Shown here: piece by piece, positions 27,076 through 35,858 of the stretch
Numbering within the stretch: position 1 is the stretch's first letter
How the letters are laid out: the number at the start of each line of letters is the position of its first letter
Source of the DNA: Sphingobium sp.
GTDB lineage: Bacteria > Pseudomonadota > Alphaproteobacteria > Sphingomonadales > Sphingomonadaceae
Assembly: GCA_009360885.1 (NCBI GenBank)
Contig: SPEL01000003.1
Coordinates: 372,001-436,000, forward strand
Reading direction: 5' to 3'
DNA length: 64,000 bases
Notes under the pieces: model-generated
What the model saw: only the letters and a program-made list of their open reading frames with translations
The model's database searches: none
What the model was told of the DNA's origin: nothing
Made by a program: the position numbers and the translations under genes

Positions 27076-28092
27076 TCACGCCCCCTGCCCGTCCTTGACG
27101 TTAACAACAACCTTGCCCTTTGCGCGCCCGCTACCGACATAGGCCATTGCGGCGTTGATATCCGCAAAGGGGAAGACGCGGTCCACGACCGGACGGATCG
27201 TGCCGTCCTCGACCAGCTTGGCGATTTCACCAAGTTGCTCGCCATTGGCGCGCATGAACAGGAATGAATAGTCCACATCCGCCCGCCTTGCCTTGCGGCG
27301 GATGCCCGCGCTCATCACGCGCAGGACGAGGCGCAAAATGGCGTTCAGAGCTTGGGCCTTTGCGAAGGCAGGATCGGGCGGCCCGGAGATAGAGATCAGC
27401 TTGCCACCCGGCTTGAGTATCTTGAGCGATGCCTCCAGCGTCTCGGCGTCCAGACTGTGCAGCACGACATCATAATCCGACAGTATCGCCGAGAAATCCT
27501 GCGTCCTGTAGTCGATCACCACATCCGCGCCGAGGCCGCGAACAAGGTCGGCGTTGGCCGCGCTTGTCGTGGTGGCGACAGTAGCACCGAGATGCTTGGC
27601 CAGCTGGATCGCGATTGTGCCAACCCCGCCCGATCCGGCATGGATCAAAATCTTCTGTCCGGCCTTTAGCTGCGCCCGTTCGACCAGTAGCTGCCAGACT
27701 GTGAGGGCAACCAGCGGGAGCGAGGCAGCCTCTTCCATCGAGAGATTTTTGGGCTTGAGCGCCACATCGGCTTCGTTAAGCGCAATCCGCTGAGCAAAGG
27801 TGCCGATCTGGCCGTCACGCGGGCGGGCGTAGACGGTATCACCCACCCTGAAACGGCGTACCCCTGCACCAACCGAGACAATTTCCCCCGCCAGATCATG
27901 TCCCAACACAAATGGCGGCTTGTAAGGCAGGATCGGTTTGAACGCGCCGCTGCGGATCTTGCCGTCTAGCTGATTGAGCGCGGTAGCATGGATCTCGACC
28001 AGCACTTCGCCCGCGGCAGCCACAGGGTCGGGCACCTCACCCAGACGAAGCGCCTGCCCCTTACCATAACGATCCAGTATATAGGCTTTCAT
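27076..28092 (-). CDS. NADP-dependent quinone-oxidoreductase-like MDR protein
   Basis: About 338 aa starting MKAYILDRYGKGQALRLGEVPDPV. It has the GroES-like N-terminal fold, the FVLGHDLAGEIVSVG stretch, and the Rossmann motif HAGSGGVGTIAIQLAKHLGA. It lacks the catalytic zinc cysteines, which places it with zeta-crystallin/quinone oxidoreductase-type MDR enzymes. The open frame extends 153 codons upstream but that part reads through the next gene's region; 28092 is the natural start. It likely reduces quinones or enones. Confidence 0.88.
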   Translation of the reverse strand: MKAYILDRYGKGQALRLGEVPDPVAAAGEVLVEIHATALNQLDGKIRSGAFKPILPYKPPFVLGHDLAGEIVSVGAGVRRFRVGDTVYARPRDGQIGTFAQRIALNEADVALKPKNLSMEEAASLPLVALTVWQLLVERAQLKAGQKILIHAGSGGVGTIAIQLAKHLGATVATTTSAANADLVRGLGADVVIDYRTQDFSAILSDYDVVLHSLDAETLEASLKILKPGGKLISISGPPDPAFAKAQALNAILRLVLRVMSAGIRRKARRADVDYSFLFMRANGEQLGEIAKLVEDGTIRPVVDRVFPFADINAAMAYVGSGRAKGKVVVNVKDGQGA

Positions 28093-28114
28093 GGCACCCT
28101 CTCCCGATGTGCGG

Positions 28115-29206
28115 TTATGCGGCCGAGTCAGCGTTCGCGGTGGGATAATCAATATAGCCTTTTGCCCCGCCGCCATAGATCGTCGCAGGATCAATCTGGG
28201 CGAGCGCAGTGCCGGACTGCAAGCGTTGCACCAGATCGGGATTGGCGATGAAGGGACGCCCGAAAGCAACCAAATCGGCCTCACCATTCGCCAGATGCGC
28301 CTCAGCAAGTGGAAGGTCATAGCCGTTATTGGCAATGTAGCTGTTACGGAAGGCCTTGCGCAGGGCCGGAAAGTCGAACGGGGCAATGTCGCGCGGGCCG
28401 CCGGTAGCGCCCTCCACCACATGGATGTAGGCAATGCCCAACTCATCCAGCCTCGCGACGATATAATCGAACTGCGCTTGCGGATTGCTCGACGAAATGC
28501 CGTTGGAGGGTGAAACGGGAGAAAGACGGATGCCGGTGCGGTGCGCGCCAATTTCTTCTGCGACGGCCGCCGTCACCTCGATCATCAAACGAGCGCGATT
28601 CTCGATCGAACCACCATAGATGTCCGTGCGCTGGTTGGCACCATCCTTGGCGAACTGGTCGAGCAGATAGCCATTGGCACCATGCACTTCCACCCCGTCA
28701 AATCCGGCCGTGATTGCATTGGCGGCCGCTTGGCGGAAGCTGTTGATGATGGCGGGAATCTCGTCGAGGTCGAGGGCACGCGGTTCGGACACATCGGTGA
28801 AGCTGTTGTTCACAAAGGTCTTGGTTTCCGCCCGTATGGCAGAAGGCGCGACAGGGGCATTACCGCCCAGCAGATCGACATGGCTGATACGCCCGACATG
28901 CCAGAGCTGCACAAAAATACGCCCGCCCTTCGCATGAACCGCGTCAGTCACCTTGCGCCAACCGGCGATCTGTTCGGGCGTGTAGAGGCCGGGAGTGTCC
29001 TGATAACCCTGTGCCTGCGGCGAAACCTGCGTAGCCTCGGTAATGAGCAGCCCGGCGCTCGCCCGCTGTGCATAATATTCCGCCGCATATTCGCTGGGCA
29101 CCAACCCCGCGCCTGCGCGATTACGCGTCAGCGGTGCCATGACGACGCGATTGGCGAGCGTGAGGCCGCCGAGGTCATAGGTCGAAAAAAGCGTGGTATC
29201 GGTCAT
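28115..29206 (-). CDS. Old yellow enzyme family alkene reductase
   Basis: About 363 aa FMN-dependent barrel enzyme. The motifs are LANRVVMAPLTRNRAG near the start, FVQLWHVGRISH, the substrate-binding EVHGANGYLLDQF (conserved His and Asn), YGGSIENRARL, and VAFGRPFIANPDLV near the C-terminus. It reduces activated C=C bonds such as enones, maleimides or nitro-alkenes. The start is MTDTTLFSTYDL at 29206; an upstream ATG adds a non-conserved tail. It lies between the MDR and SDR genes in the same direction. Confidence 0.92.
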   Translation of the reverse strand: MTDTTLFSTYDLGGLTLANRVVMAPLTRNRAGAGLVPSEYAAEYYAQRASAGLLITEATQVSPQAQGYQDTPGLYTPEQIAGWRKVTDAVHAKGGRIFVQLWHVGRISHVDLLGGNAPVAPSAIRAETKTFVNNSFTDVSEPRALDLDEIPAIINSFRQAAANAITAGFDGVEVHGANGYLLDQFAKDGANQRTDIYGGSIENRARLMIEVTAAVAEEIGAHRTGIRLSPVSPSNGISSSNPQAQFDYIVARLDELGIAYIHVVEGATGGPRDIAPFDFPALRKAFRNSYIANNGYDLPLAEAHLANGEADLVAFGRPFIANPDLVQRLQSGTALAQIDPATIYGGGAKGYIDYPTANADSAA

Positions 29207-29242
29207 GAGAAATTGCCTCTCTCTGTAAAGCAAGTTTGGGGT

Positions 29243-30022
29243 TCAGGCTGCGTAACGCGGTGCGGGCTGGGTCTGGCCGAAGCCCGGCAGCATTGCCTGC
29301 CGTGCACCGTTGAACGCATCCCACAGGGAGCCATCATGGAGTGGCGGGATCGTGATGCCCTCGCGCTTGTCGAACCCAGCCAATGCAGCATCGACAAGAT
29401 CGTTCACATCCATCATCGGCGGCAATGTTGCCTCGTCGGCACCCGCACGGCCCCATAATTCGGTGCGAGTGGCGGCAGGCAGGACGGCTTGCACATAGAC
29501 GCCTTGCGGCCCTAGTTCGAGCGCCAGCCCTTGCGACAGGAACAACACGAACGCCTTGGTCGCGCCGTAAACCGACATGCCCAGTTCAGGGGCCAGCCCG
29601 ACAACCGAACTGATGTTGATGATCGCACCGTCACCCCGTGCGGTTAGGCGCGGCGCAACTGCGCTTGCCAGACGCGTGACGGACGTCATGTTCAGCGTGA
29701 TGAGCTGGGTGATTGCATCTGCGGATTGGTCAATGAACCGCCCGCCTAGGCCCGCCCCGGCATTATTGACGAGAATGCCGATCCGGTCATCCTCACGCAG
29801 CCGGGCCTCCACCGCTGCGATTTCATCAGCGCGGGTCAAATCGGCGGGCAGGACATCAATCGACACACCCGCCTCAGCGCGCAGCCGGGTGGCGAGTGCT
29901 TCCATGCGCGCCGCATCGCGGGCTACGAGCACAAGATCATGCCCTCTTCGGGCGAAACGGTCCGCATAGGTGGCACCAATGCCCGTCGAGGCACCGGTAA
30001 TGAGAATGGCAGGCTTGCTCAT
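29243..30022 (-). CDS. SDR-family NAD(P)-dependent oxidoreductase
   Basis: About 259 aa short-chain dehydrogenase with TGASTGIGATYA (cofactor Gly motif), LVNNAGAG, and the catalytic Ser (INISSVVG) and YxxxK (YGATK). The start is MSKPAILITGAS at 30022; the ATG at 30076 lies in the operator region. It is the first gene of the minus-strand detoxification cluster, divergent from the TetR-type regulator. Confidence 0.9.
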   Translation of the reverse strand: MSKPAILITGASTGIGATYADRFARRGHDLVLVARDAARMEALATRLRAEAGVSIDVLPADLTRADEIAAVEARLREDDRIGILVNNAGAGLGGRFIDQSADAITQLITLNMTSVTRLASAVAPRLTARGDGAIINISSVVGLAPELGMSVYGATKAFVLFLSQGLALELGPQGVYVQAVLPAATRTELWGRAGADEATLPPMMDVNDLVDAALAGFDKREGITIPPLHDGSLWDAFNGARQAMLPGFGQTQPAPRYAA

Positions 30023-30050
30023 AGGATTGCTCTTTTCCAGTTCGTCACTA

Positions 30051-30100
30051 TATTCATGATGGTCGTCACGTTTCATTAAATGTGATGATCATCATGAATA
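30051..30100. promoter_or_regulatory. Paired inverted operator between the SDR and TetR genes
   Basis: TATTCATGATG (30051-30061) and its exact complement CATCATGAATA (30090-30100) flank a 28-bp centre. Extending inwards, the two arms are inverted copies of a 19-bp site with two differences, and each contains a small dyad such as GATGATCATC. This is what a dimeric TetR-type regulator controlling both divergent transcripts would need. Confidence 0.6.
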
Positions 30101-30128
30101 TGTCAATAGGGTCCATGGAGATTTTTCA

Positions 30129-30695
30129 ATGAGGGTTAGTCGCGAACAAATGGTCGAAAACCGGGCGCGCATCCTGCGGGAAGCCAGCCGCCTGTTTCGC
30201 GAGCAGGGATTTGCGGCAGTAACGGTAGCCGACGTAATGAAGGCCGCCGGGCAGACACATGGCGGTTTTTACAGCCACTTTGCCTCCAAGGACGACCTTA
30301 TTGCTGCGACAGTTGCCGAGGCATTGACGGGCGAGAGCATGGGCATGACCGATCTTGAGGCATGGACCGATGCTTATCTGTCGCCCCTGCACCGTGACCA
30401 TCCGGAGCAAGGCTGCCCGACGGCAAGCCTCGCCGGATTGATGCGACAGCAAACGCCTGAAGCACGCTCTGCGATGGCGAAGGGGCTGGAGAAGCAACTG
30501 GCGAGGTTCGCGGCTGCACTTCCGGAAGGGAGCGACGACGACCGCAGACAGGAAGCCATCGGTCGCTGGGCGGCGATGGTTGGCGCAATCGTCCTGTCAC
30601 GCGCGGTCGATGACCCCGCACTGGCAGACGAGCTGCTCATCAGCACACGCGGCTGGCTTGCGGACAATTCCACCTCAGAGAGGATAACGACATGA
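30129..30695 (+). CDS. TetR/AcrR-family repressor
   Basis: A 188-aa protein with an N-terminal TetR HTH (ENRARILREASRLFREQGFAAVTVADVMKAAGQTHGGFYSHFASKDDL, residues 10-57) and a ligand-binding helical domain with Cys near QGCPTASL. Related regulators control alkene reductase and SDR genes in response to reactive electrophiles. It is divergent from the SDR gene across the paired operator, and it overlaps the downstream thioesterase gene by 4 nt (ATGA). Confidence 0.88.
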   Translation: MRVSREQMVENRARILREASRLFREQGFAAVTVADVMKAAGQTHGGFYSHFASKDDLIAATVAEALTGESMGMTDLEAWTDAYLSPLHRDHPEQGCPTASLAGLMRQQTPEARSAMAKGLEKQLARFAAALPEGSDDDRRQEAIGRWAAMVGAIVLSRAVDDPALADELLISTRGWLADNSTSERITT

Positions 30696-31150
30696 ACGTG
30701 ATGCACGAGCTGGCCAATCTGGACGGCCATGACCAACTCGCCGCACTGATGGCGGCAAACCGCAATCCGCCAATCGGGGAAACGCTGGAGTTTTATCTGG
30801 TGGAACTTGAACGCGGGCGCGTCGTGTTTGAGGGATCGCCCTCTCGCAAGGTGTTCAACCCGATCGGATCGGTCCACGGCGGATATGCGGCTACGCTGCT
30901 CGACAGCGCATGTGGATGCGCGGTTCATTCCAGCCTTCCGGCGGGGCAAGGATATACGACGCTGGAACTGAAGGTCTCCTACCATCGTGCGCTGGGTGAA
31001 ACGAGTGGCCCCGTTCGGGCGGAAGGAAGGCTGATGTCGCTGGGCCGCCGCGTGGCATTTGCCGAGGCGAAGCTGGTGGATGCACGGGGCAAATTATGCG
31101 CTTCGGCTACCTCAACTTTGCTGGTCTTTCCGATAGAAAATGGTGATTGA
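30692..31150 (+). CDS. PaaI-family hotdog thioesterase
   Basis: A 152-aa protein with the hotdog-fold signature NPIGSVHGGYAATLLDSACGCAVHS around residues 52-76 and TTLELKVSYHRAL after it. PaaI-type enzymes hydrolyse acyl-CoA thioesters, often aryl-CoA. It is coupled to the TetR gene (ATGA overlap), so it is likely auto-regulated with it. Confidence 0.85.
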   Translation: MNVMHELANLDGHDQLAALMAANRNPPIGETLEFYLVELERGRVVFEGSPSRKVFNPIGSVHGGYAATLLDSACGCAVHSSLPAGQGYTTLELKVSYHRALGETSGPVRAEGRLMSLGRRVAFAEAKLVDARGKLCASATSTLLVFPIENGD

Positions 31151-31316
31151 AAGCAGGACGCCGAAATGGCTGCCTTCCTCCGCTGGGCTGTTTGAGCCGT
31201 AATCACCCAGTTGCCACCATTAGCTCCTTATGGATACATGGCAGGTTCGACAGCCCGATTGGAACTAAAAACGACCGCTTTGTTGCGAGTGCGGACTATC
31301 CTACTGTTCGCTCGCC

Positions 31317-31508
31317 TTACCGACGCGAAATCAGTACTTCCCTACCTGTTTTGACAGTTTGCATCGACACATCAGTTTTGACATTTCTGACGCCTTCAAC
31401 ACCGCTGAGATGGTCGACCTGAAATCGGTAATAGTCGTTGAGATCCGCCGCGACGACGCGAAGGAAAGCCTTCGCGACCTTTGTCGTTAAAGAACAACCG
31501 GCAGGCAT
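31317..31508 (-). pseudogene. C-terminal remnant of an Lrp/AsnC regulator
   Basis: The minus-strand frame KAFLRVVAADLNDYYRFQVDHLSGVEGVRNVKTDVSM matches the ligand-binding (RAM) half of Lrp/AsnC proteins. The DNA-binding half is absent and the frame opens abruptly, so this is a truncated relic. Confidence 0.55.
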
Positions 31509-31749
31509 CTCGCGTCAAAAGAGAATTTGCACACCATGAAATAGGCAAGCACAATTGCCACCCACCCTCGCTGATGGACGAATGCAGCCGTGCAATAAAG
31601 ACTGCGCTTCCTATTTTAGCCGCACTCGTACCGCTTTGTCATGGTGCTTGGCGCGCAAGGCGCAAGGAAGGGGGTGGAATCCGGCTTATCCCAGCTTAGC
31701 TCTCACCACTTCCATTCCAGTTCGATGCCTCCTTGTCGCGAACGGCCAA
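31509..31749. other. Decayed sequence between two regulator fragments
   Basis: No credible gene. Together with the flanking Lrp and AraC relics, the stretch from 31151 to 32374 looks like a graveyard of truncated genes produced by earlier insertions or deletions. Confidence 0.35.
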
Positions 31750-32079
31750 TGGGTGCTGGCATTTTCAGAGGATCGACTAGCCGACGACCTGTCCGTTGTT
31801 CAACTCGCGCAGGTGGCAGGCCTTGATAGCAGTGGCTTTACCCGTGCGCTGCGTGCCCGCACCGGCCTTGCACCTTATGCCTGGCTGACGGAACGACGGA
31901 TGAAACGTGCATTTGCACTACTGCTGACAGACCTGACGGTGACGCATGTTGCAGCAATGCTGGGCTATTCCAATCCCGGGAAATCTGCATCCGCGTTCAG
32001 GCGCGTGACTGGTTACACACCATCGCAATGGAAGGAAACAAGGGGAACTGGTAATTTTGCCAGATCATCCCTCCTGTAA
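31750..32079 (+). pseudogene. C-terminal HTH remnant of an AraC-family regulator
   Basis: The frame reads DLSVVQLAQVAGLDSSGFTR, then RMKRAFALLLTDLTVTHVAA and GYTPSQWKETR: the double-HTH DNA-binding domain of AraC-type activators. The N-terminal sensor domain is missing; upstream the frame is not protein-like and no convincing start exists. Confidence 0.65.
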
Positions 32080-32374
32080 TTGAACAGGGATTGAACGATT
32101 CCAGCAAGTTACCTTACCCCAGTTAACGGCGGCAATGACGCAAAAACTGTCGGCTGCCGCTCAAATGCGGTCATTCGACTGATCGAAATGGTCACCTGAA
32201 ACTTGCCCTTTGTTCATCAGGCAATCGCGGCATAGCGATCGACTTTCATTGGGTGTCCGATAGCTCAAAGCGGTCGTTCCCATAGAAAACCATTGACGGC
32301 TTTGGAGCACTGTAATTGGGATTTTACTGTCAGCCGGCAATGGTGGTAACGAAAGTCTTTTCTGAGCGACTACA
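32080..32374. other. Intergenic stretch
   Basis: About 295 bp between the AraC remnant and the 3' end of the 600-aa gene. No gene or strong hairpin was recognised. Confidence 0.35.
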
Positions 32375-34177
32375 CTACCAGTCGGCGAACAGCGCGGTAT
32401 CATAATTGGACCTCATCCAGCGTTCCATCTCGGAGTAATGCACGATTCCCCAACCATTTTGCATAGCGGATCTACGTGTTTGCTTTGTTAGAGTTTGATT
32501 AGTGATAATAAGATCGCCGGTCGGTCCAAATTCGCTCTTCTCACAGACCATTTTTGCTAGTCGTTCGCGCTCGCTAATAGGCCAAAGCCGAATCGCTTCA
32601 CCTTCATTTTCGAAGATCAGGCTGCGACTATCATCATCACGAAGACGCCAATTGTATCCGGAAGCTATTGAGATACAGAGGTCAGCAAAATCTGCTGGCC
32701 TCTTTTTACTTGGCTGTACATTCATAGCGAAACCAATCACGTCAGGCACGCCGGACGCATTAGGACTAGAATATAATTCAACGCCTAGGCGGTGACGGCC
32801 AAGTTGTACAGTATGGTGATTTTCGGCATCAAGAATTGCATAGGGCCAAAGCAATACGATGCGCTGTGCGCTATGTAGCGGAGTATCCTCACAAAGCATC
32901 GAATATAGTGCTCTTCTAATCATCTCTTCGATGTCGATTTGAGCATTGTAGCGCGCTGCGCCAACTACACCAATCTTGGGATGTCCCAGCTTCTCTGCAA
33001 GAATCATACCCGGATCGCCATTGCGAACCGACCAAATAAGCCCGTTAAGCGCTGCGCGCACGAAGCGGCATGCGACGTTCGAAGCCGACATAGCATTTGT
33101 ATGACGGCCGGTTTGGCGAAGACGATGCGCGGCAATTAGCCAAAGTCCATCAAGATGTTCCTGACTCTGTAATATTGATTGCGGCGACGCCTTGCTCGGT
33201 TTAGGCGTGCCAAACCCGGTAGGGCGCACGTTTATAAGATGGCGCAATTCCGATCCATCGCTCTGCTGAATGAAGCTTTCTTCAATCGCCTTTACGTCGG
33301 CTAGGTCACTACCTGATATACCGATGAGCAAGGGTGGCAGCATAGATGAATCAAGCTGTGCCGACTTTGACGGTCCTTTTACAAATGCTCCGCCTCGTGG
33401 TGCTTCCGGGCTGTCGAGCGCACCGTGAAAGGGTGCGCGTTTCATGACAAAACGCGCAATCCCGCCTATGCCAGACACCGTCCATTGCGGTCGCCCACTT
33501 ACCTCTCGGTCTCTTGGTTCGTCGAACGCATGGAATTGTATTTTCGAGATGCCGAATATCTTCGCTAACTGCGACCAAGAAGTGGGGCGGTCTAGAGCGC
33601 CTGATAGTCGGTGATGCCCGAAGACATCGGTGACACCTTTACTCGAAACCGCGACCACTTCACGGATTGCACGCCGATCTTGGATGCTACGGGCGTTTCG
33701 TGATAAATCGGCCTTAATTGCAGGCAATAGAACCATCGTATCGAGCCAAGTGTTGGCTCCGGCGCTTGAGATCTTCGCTAATGCCGCGAAAGCCGCCTTC
33801 ATTACATCTGGGAAATGCGCCTCAGCTGAACAAAATTGCACGAGTTCTGCAGCTGCCATCGGTGAATTTTCTAAGCCGCCGCAGCTCAATAAATCAAAAC
33901 CGAAATTCTGTATTATTTGAGCATCGCCAAGATGGACCTTATTGGTTTCGTCCCGGAACGCCCAAAGGCCAGGCTGGCCGATCTCGATCTCTAAGGAAGG
34001 AATCGGCTCTTTGAGCAAAGTTCCTTCAAGCAGCACAGGTACGAGTTCAGAGACATTGTTATGCCTATCGATGCGTTGGATAAACGCATGATTAGCGTTG
34101 GCATGCGTCCCAAAGATCGGCAACAAAAACCCTGCGCCCGGTCCCCCGATCGAATCCAGTCCGATCAACGCAACCAT
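32375..34177 (-). CDS. Unrecognised 600-aa protein with Mrr-like C-terminus
   Basis: Not recognised as a known family. It begins VALIGLDSIGGPGAGFLLPIFG and appears to have an N-terminal module (to about 270), a middle helical module, and a C-terminal part (from about 510). The end reads GDLIITNQTLTKQTRR, then NGWGIVHYSEMERWM, which recalls the last strands of Mrr/PD-(D/E)xK restriction domains (VVTNxxFTxxA, then xxELxDRDEL). No complete D-ExK core is visible. It is translationally coupled to the upstream 265-aa gene (TGATG overlap), so the two proteins probably act together. A defence role is inferred from context only. Confidence 0.6.
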   Translation of the reverse strand: MVALIGLDSIGGPGAGFLLPIFGTHANANHAFIQRIDRHNNVSELVPVLLEGTLLKEPIPSLEIEIGQPGLWAFRDETNKVHLGDAQIIQNFGFDLLSCGGLENSPMAAAELVQFCSAEAHFPDVMKAAFAALAKISSAGANTWLDTMVLLPAIKADLSRNARSIQDRRAIREVVAVSSKGVTDVFGHHRLSGALDRPTSWSQLAKIFGISKIQFHAFDEPRDREVSGRPQWTVSGIGGIARFVMKRAPFHGALDSPEAPRGGAFVKGPSKSAQLDSSMLPPLLIGISGSDLADVKAIEESFIQQSDGSELRHLINVRPTGFGTPKPSKASPQSILQSQEHLDGLWLIAAHRLRQTGRHTNAMSASNVACRFVRAALNGLIWSVRNGDPGMILAEKLGHPKIGVVGAARYNAQIDIEEMIRRALYSMLCEDTPLHSAQRIVLLWPYAILDAENHHTVQLGRHRLGVELYSSPNASGVPDVIGFAMNVQPSKKRPADFADLCISIASGYNWRLRDDDSRSLIFENEGEAIRLWPISERERLAKMVCEKSEFGPTGDLIITNQTLTKQTRRSAMQNGWGIVHYSEMERWMRSNYDTALFADW

Positions 34178-34974
34178 CAGAGATCATCTTTCGTGATCAG
34201 GTTCATATGGATATAGTAGTTGAAGCAAATATCGGTGATCATGCTCATATACTCGCTTGGTCGGCTGCGCGCAGTAACGCGATATGGAAGCGGAGCAATG
34301 TCAAGCGCTTGCAACGTCTCACCAGTCGAGCCGTCAGCAAAGGTAGAAGGTAAGATGACGGCTGAAACAGCTTCAGCGAGAGGCAACGATGTGTCGGTCT
34401 GAATCTCAACACCTGATCCGCGGCTATCTATCGCATTGCCTTCGCGAGCATTGATGAGCGCATGGTAACTTGAGGCTTCGAACTCAGATGGATCAAACTC
34501 TGGCGTAGCGATAGGCCTTCCTAAAAGATAAGCAGGAACTGAACCGAAGAAACAGTCAATCAGCTTGCCCGGCGTGGCTGCATGGGGTTCAAGTCCAAAA
34601 TCAGCTAGCTTCATGGCCTTGTGCAAATATGATTGGTAGAAGCCTTCTGCGAACGCACCGCTGTCAAACGGATAGATACGTTTGATTGCAGCTGCCCAAT
34701 CGGGCTTAAAGATCAAGCAGACTGGAAAGTAATGGCTGAGACTGGTTGGTTCTGCATCATTGTTGGGTCGGAAAGCTGGCCGACCGTAGAATAAATACGT
34801 CAGTTTTTCGGAAAAGACCTTGCAGGGCTGTGGCTCCAACTGTCCGGCTGTGAGGAGATCTTCCAAGACATAGCTATCTGTGCTGTGGACAAGTGGCAGA
34901 CGGGGCCTTGCCTCGCTCGTCTTTTCGATCATTGCTCGAAAGCGCTGTTTTCCAAAATCGTGAACATGGGTCAA
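34177..34974 (-). CDS. Unrecognised 265-aa protein, possibly ADP-ribosyltransferase-like
   Basis: No known family can be named with confidence. Near the N-terminus LPLVHSTDSYVLEDLLTAGQL then LTYLFYGRPAFRP resembles the first motifs of ADP-ribosyltransferase-fold proteins of the DarT/DUF4433 sort: a His in xxHxT, a helix ending in Gly, then an aromatic xxFYGRPA strand. A later VEIQ could supply the third catalytic acid. This is a fold-level guess. It starts the two-gene minus-strand operon and is divergent from the ACP-like/XRE operon across a 157-bp region. Confidence 0.5.
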   Translation of the reverse strand: MTHVHDFGKQRFRAMIEKTSEARPRLPLVHSTDSYVLEDLLTAGQLEPQPCKVFSEKLTYLFYGRPAFRPNNDAEPTSLSHYFPVCLIFKPDWAAAIKRIYPFDSGAFAEGFYQSYLHKAMKLADFGLEPHAATPGKLIDCFFGSVPAYLLGRPIATPEFDPSEFEASSYHALINAREGNAIDSRGSGVEIQTDTSLPLAEAVSAVILPSTFADGSTGETLQALDIAPLPYRVTARSRPSEYMSMITDICFNYYIHMNLITKDDL

Positions 34975-35070
34975 GCTCGTATCCTCGGAGTATGTTTCCG
35001 CCTCACTTCTATCGCCTTGCGCGCTACTTCAGGTCAAATAGAAATACTTCAGCCGAAATGGACAGGCCTC

Positions 35071-35106
35071 TTGAATGTCGGAATTACCAACATTATAATA
35101 GTGAAA
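35071..35106 (+). promoter_or_regulatory. Sigma-70-type promoter with internal dyad
   Basis: TTGAAT (35071-35076), a 17-bp spacer and TATAAT (35094-35099) form a near-consensus promoter for the five-gene plus-strand operon. A dyad (AATGTCGG, 5-bp centre, CCAACATT; 35074-35094, one mismatch) fills the space between the boxes and would suit the XRE protein encoded in the operon. A repeated TACTTCAG lies just upstream (35025 and 35045, 20 bp apart). Confidence 0.6.
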
Positions 35107-35131
35107 TGTCAAATTTTCCTACGAGGTTGGC

Positions 35132-35485
35132 TTGGCGACGATCATTGCTCCTACAGTGCCCCTGGCGGTCTTCCCCAAAACTGCCGTTACCGCTGTGCTC
35201 ACGAAAGAATTGTTGAGCATTGCAAGGGACGAGGCCCAGCTTCGGGGTATGCCATTTCCTCTGGATCAGGCTGGGCAAATGACCGTCAGCATCCCCATGG
35301 ATTCCCTAACAATCGTTGATGTGCTTTGCACGGTCGATCCCGTCGTCGGGTTCGAACTGAAGGAGAGTATTGTCAAAACCGGCGGATTCGATTCGGTCCA
35401 AGAGGCCATTGATTATATGGTGCCAAGGATTGAAAAAGCATGGCAGAAGCATAGTGCTACAAAATCGATGAGCGCTGTGTCATGA
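35132..35485 (+). CDS. Acyl-carrier-protein-like protein
   Basis: A 117-aa protein probably starting at TTG (35132) after an ACGAGG site. The C-terminal 85 residues look like an ACP/peptidyl-carrier fold: an N-terminal helix (ELLSIARDEAQL), the loop before helix 2 with MDSLTIVDVLCTVD, and FDSVQEAIDYMVPRIEK as the last helix. The Ser of DSL is the position modified by phosphopantetheine in true ACPs. No acyl-transfer enzyme is encoded nearby, so it may be an adaptor using only the fold. It overlaps the XRE gene by 4 nt. Confidence 0.55.
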   Translation: MATIIAPTVPLAVFPKTAVTAVLTKELLSIARDEAQLRGMPFPLDQAGQMTVSIPMDSLTIVDVLCTVDPVVGFELKESIVKTGGFDSVQEAIDYMVPRIEKAWQKHSATKSMSAVS

Positions 35486-35856
35486 TTGTGCCCATAGGAA
35501 ATGATAGCGAAGATGATGAAGCGCGCCGCGAACTTGGCGACCGCCTACGCGAGGCAAGAAAATATCTTGGCCTAACGCAGGAAGAAGTTGCCGGATATTT
35601 ACGCATTCCCAGAACCGCTCTTTCAGATATAGAGAGTGGCCAACGCCGCGTGGAGGCTATCGAGTTGACGAGGCTCGCGCGTTTGTATCGTCAATCGGTG
35701 GGCTATTTCACCGGCGAAGATGAGATGTCTGCGACGCTTCCACCAGATGTCGCACATTTGGCTCGCAGGGTGGCAGACCTTTCCATGGAAGATCGCGAGG
35801 AGTTGGGACGCTTCGCTGAATATCTCCGGGCGCGTGCGAGCAAGGATACTCTCTGA
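35482..35856 (+). CDS. XRE-family repressor
   Basis: A 124-aa protein with a HTH_3 domain (RLREARKYLGLTQEEVAGYLRIPRTALSDIESGQRRV, residues 20-58) and a helical C-terminal dimerisation part. Coupled to the ACP-like gene (ATGA) and 2 nt from the ImmA/IrrE gene. XRE plus ImmA/IrrE pairs are known switches in which the protease cleaves the repressor (ImmR/ImmA, DdrO/IrrE). It most likely binds the dyad in the promoter upstream. Confidence 0.85.
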   Translation: MIVPIGNDSEDDEARRELGDRLREARKYLGLTQEEVAGYLRIPRTALSDIESGQRRVEAIELTRLARLYRQSVGYFTGEDEMSATLPPDVAHLARRVADLSMEDREELGRFAEYLRARASKDTL

Positions 35857-35858
35857 TC

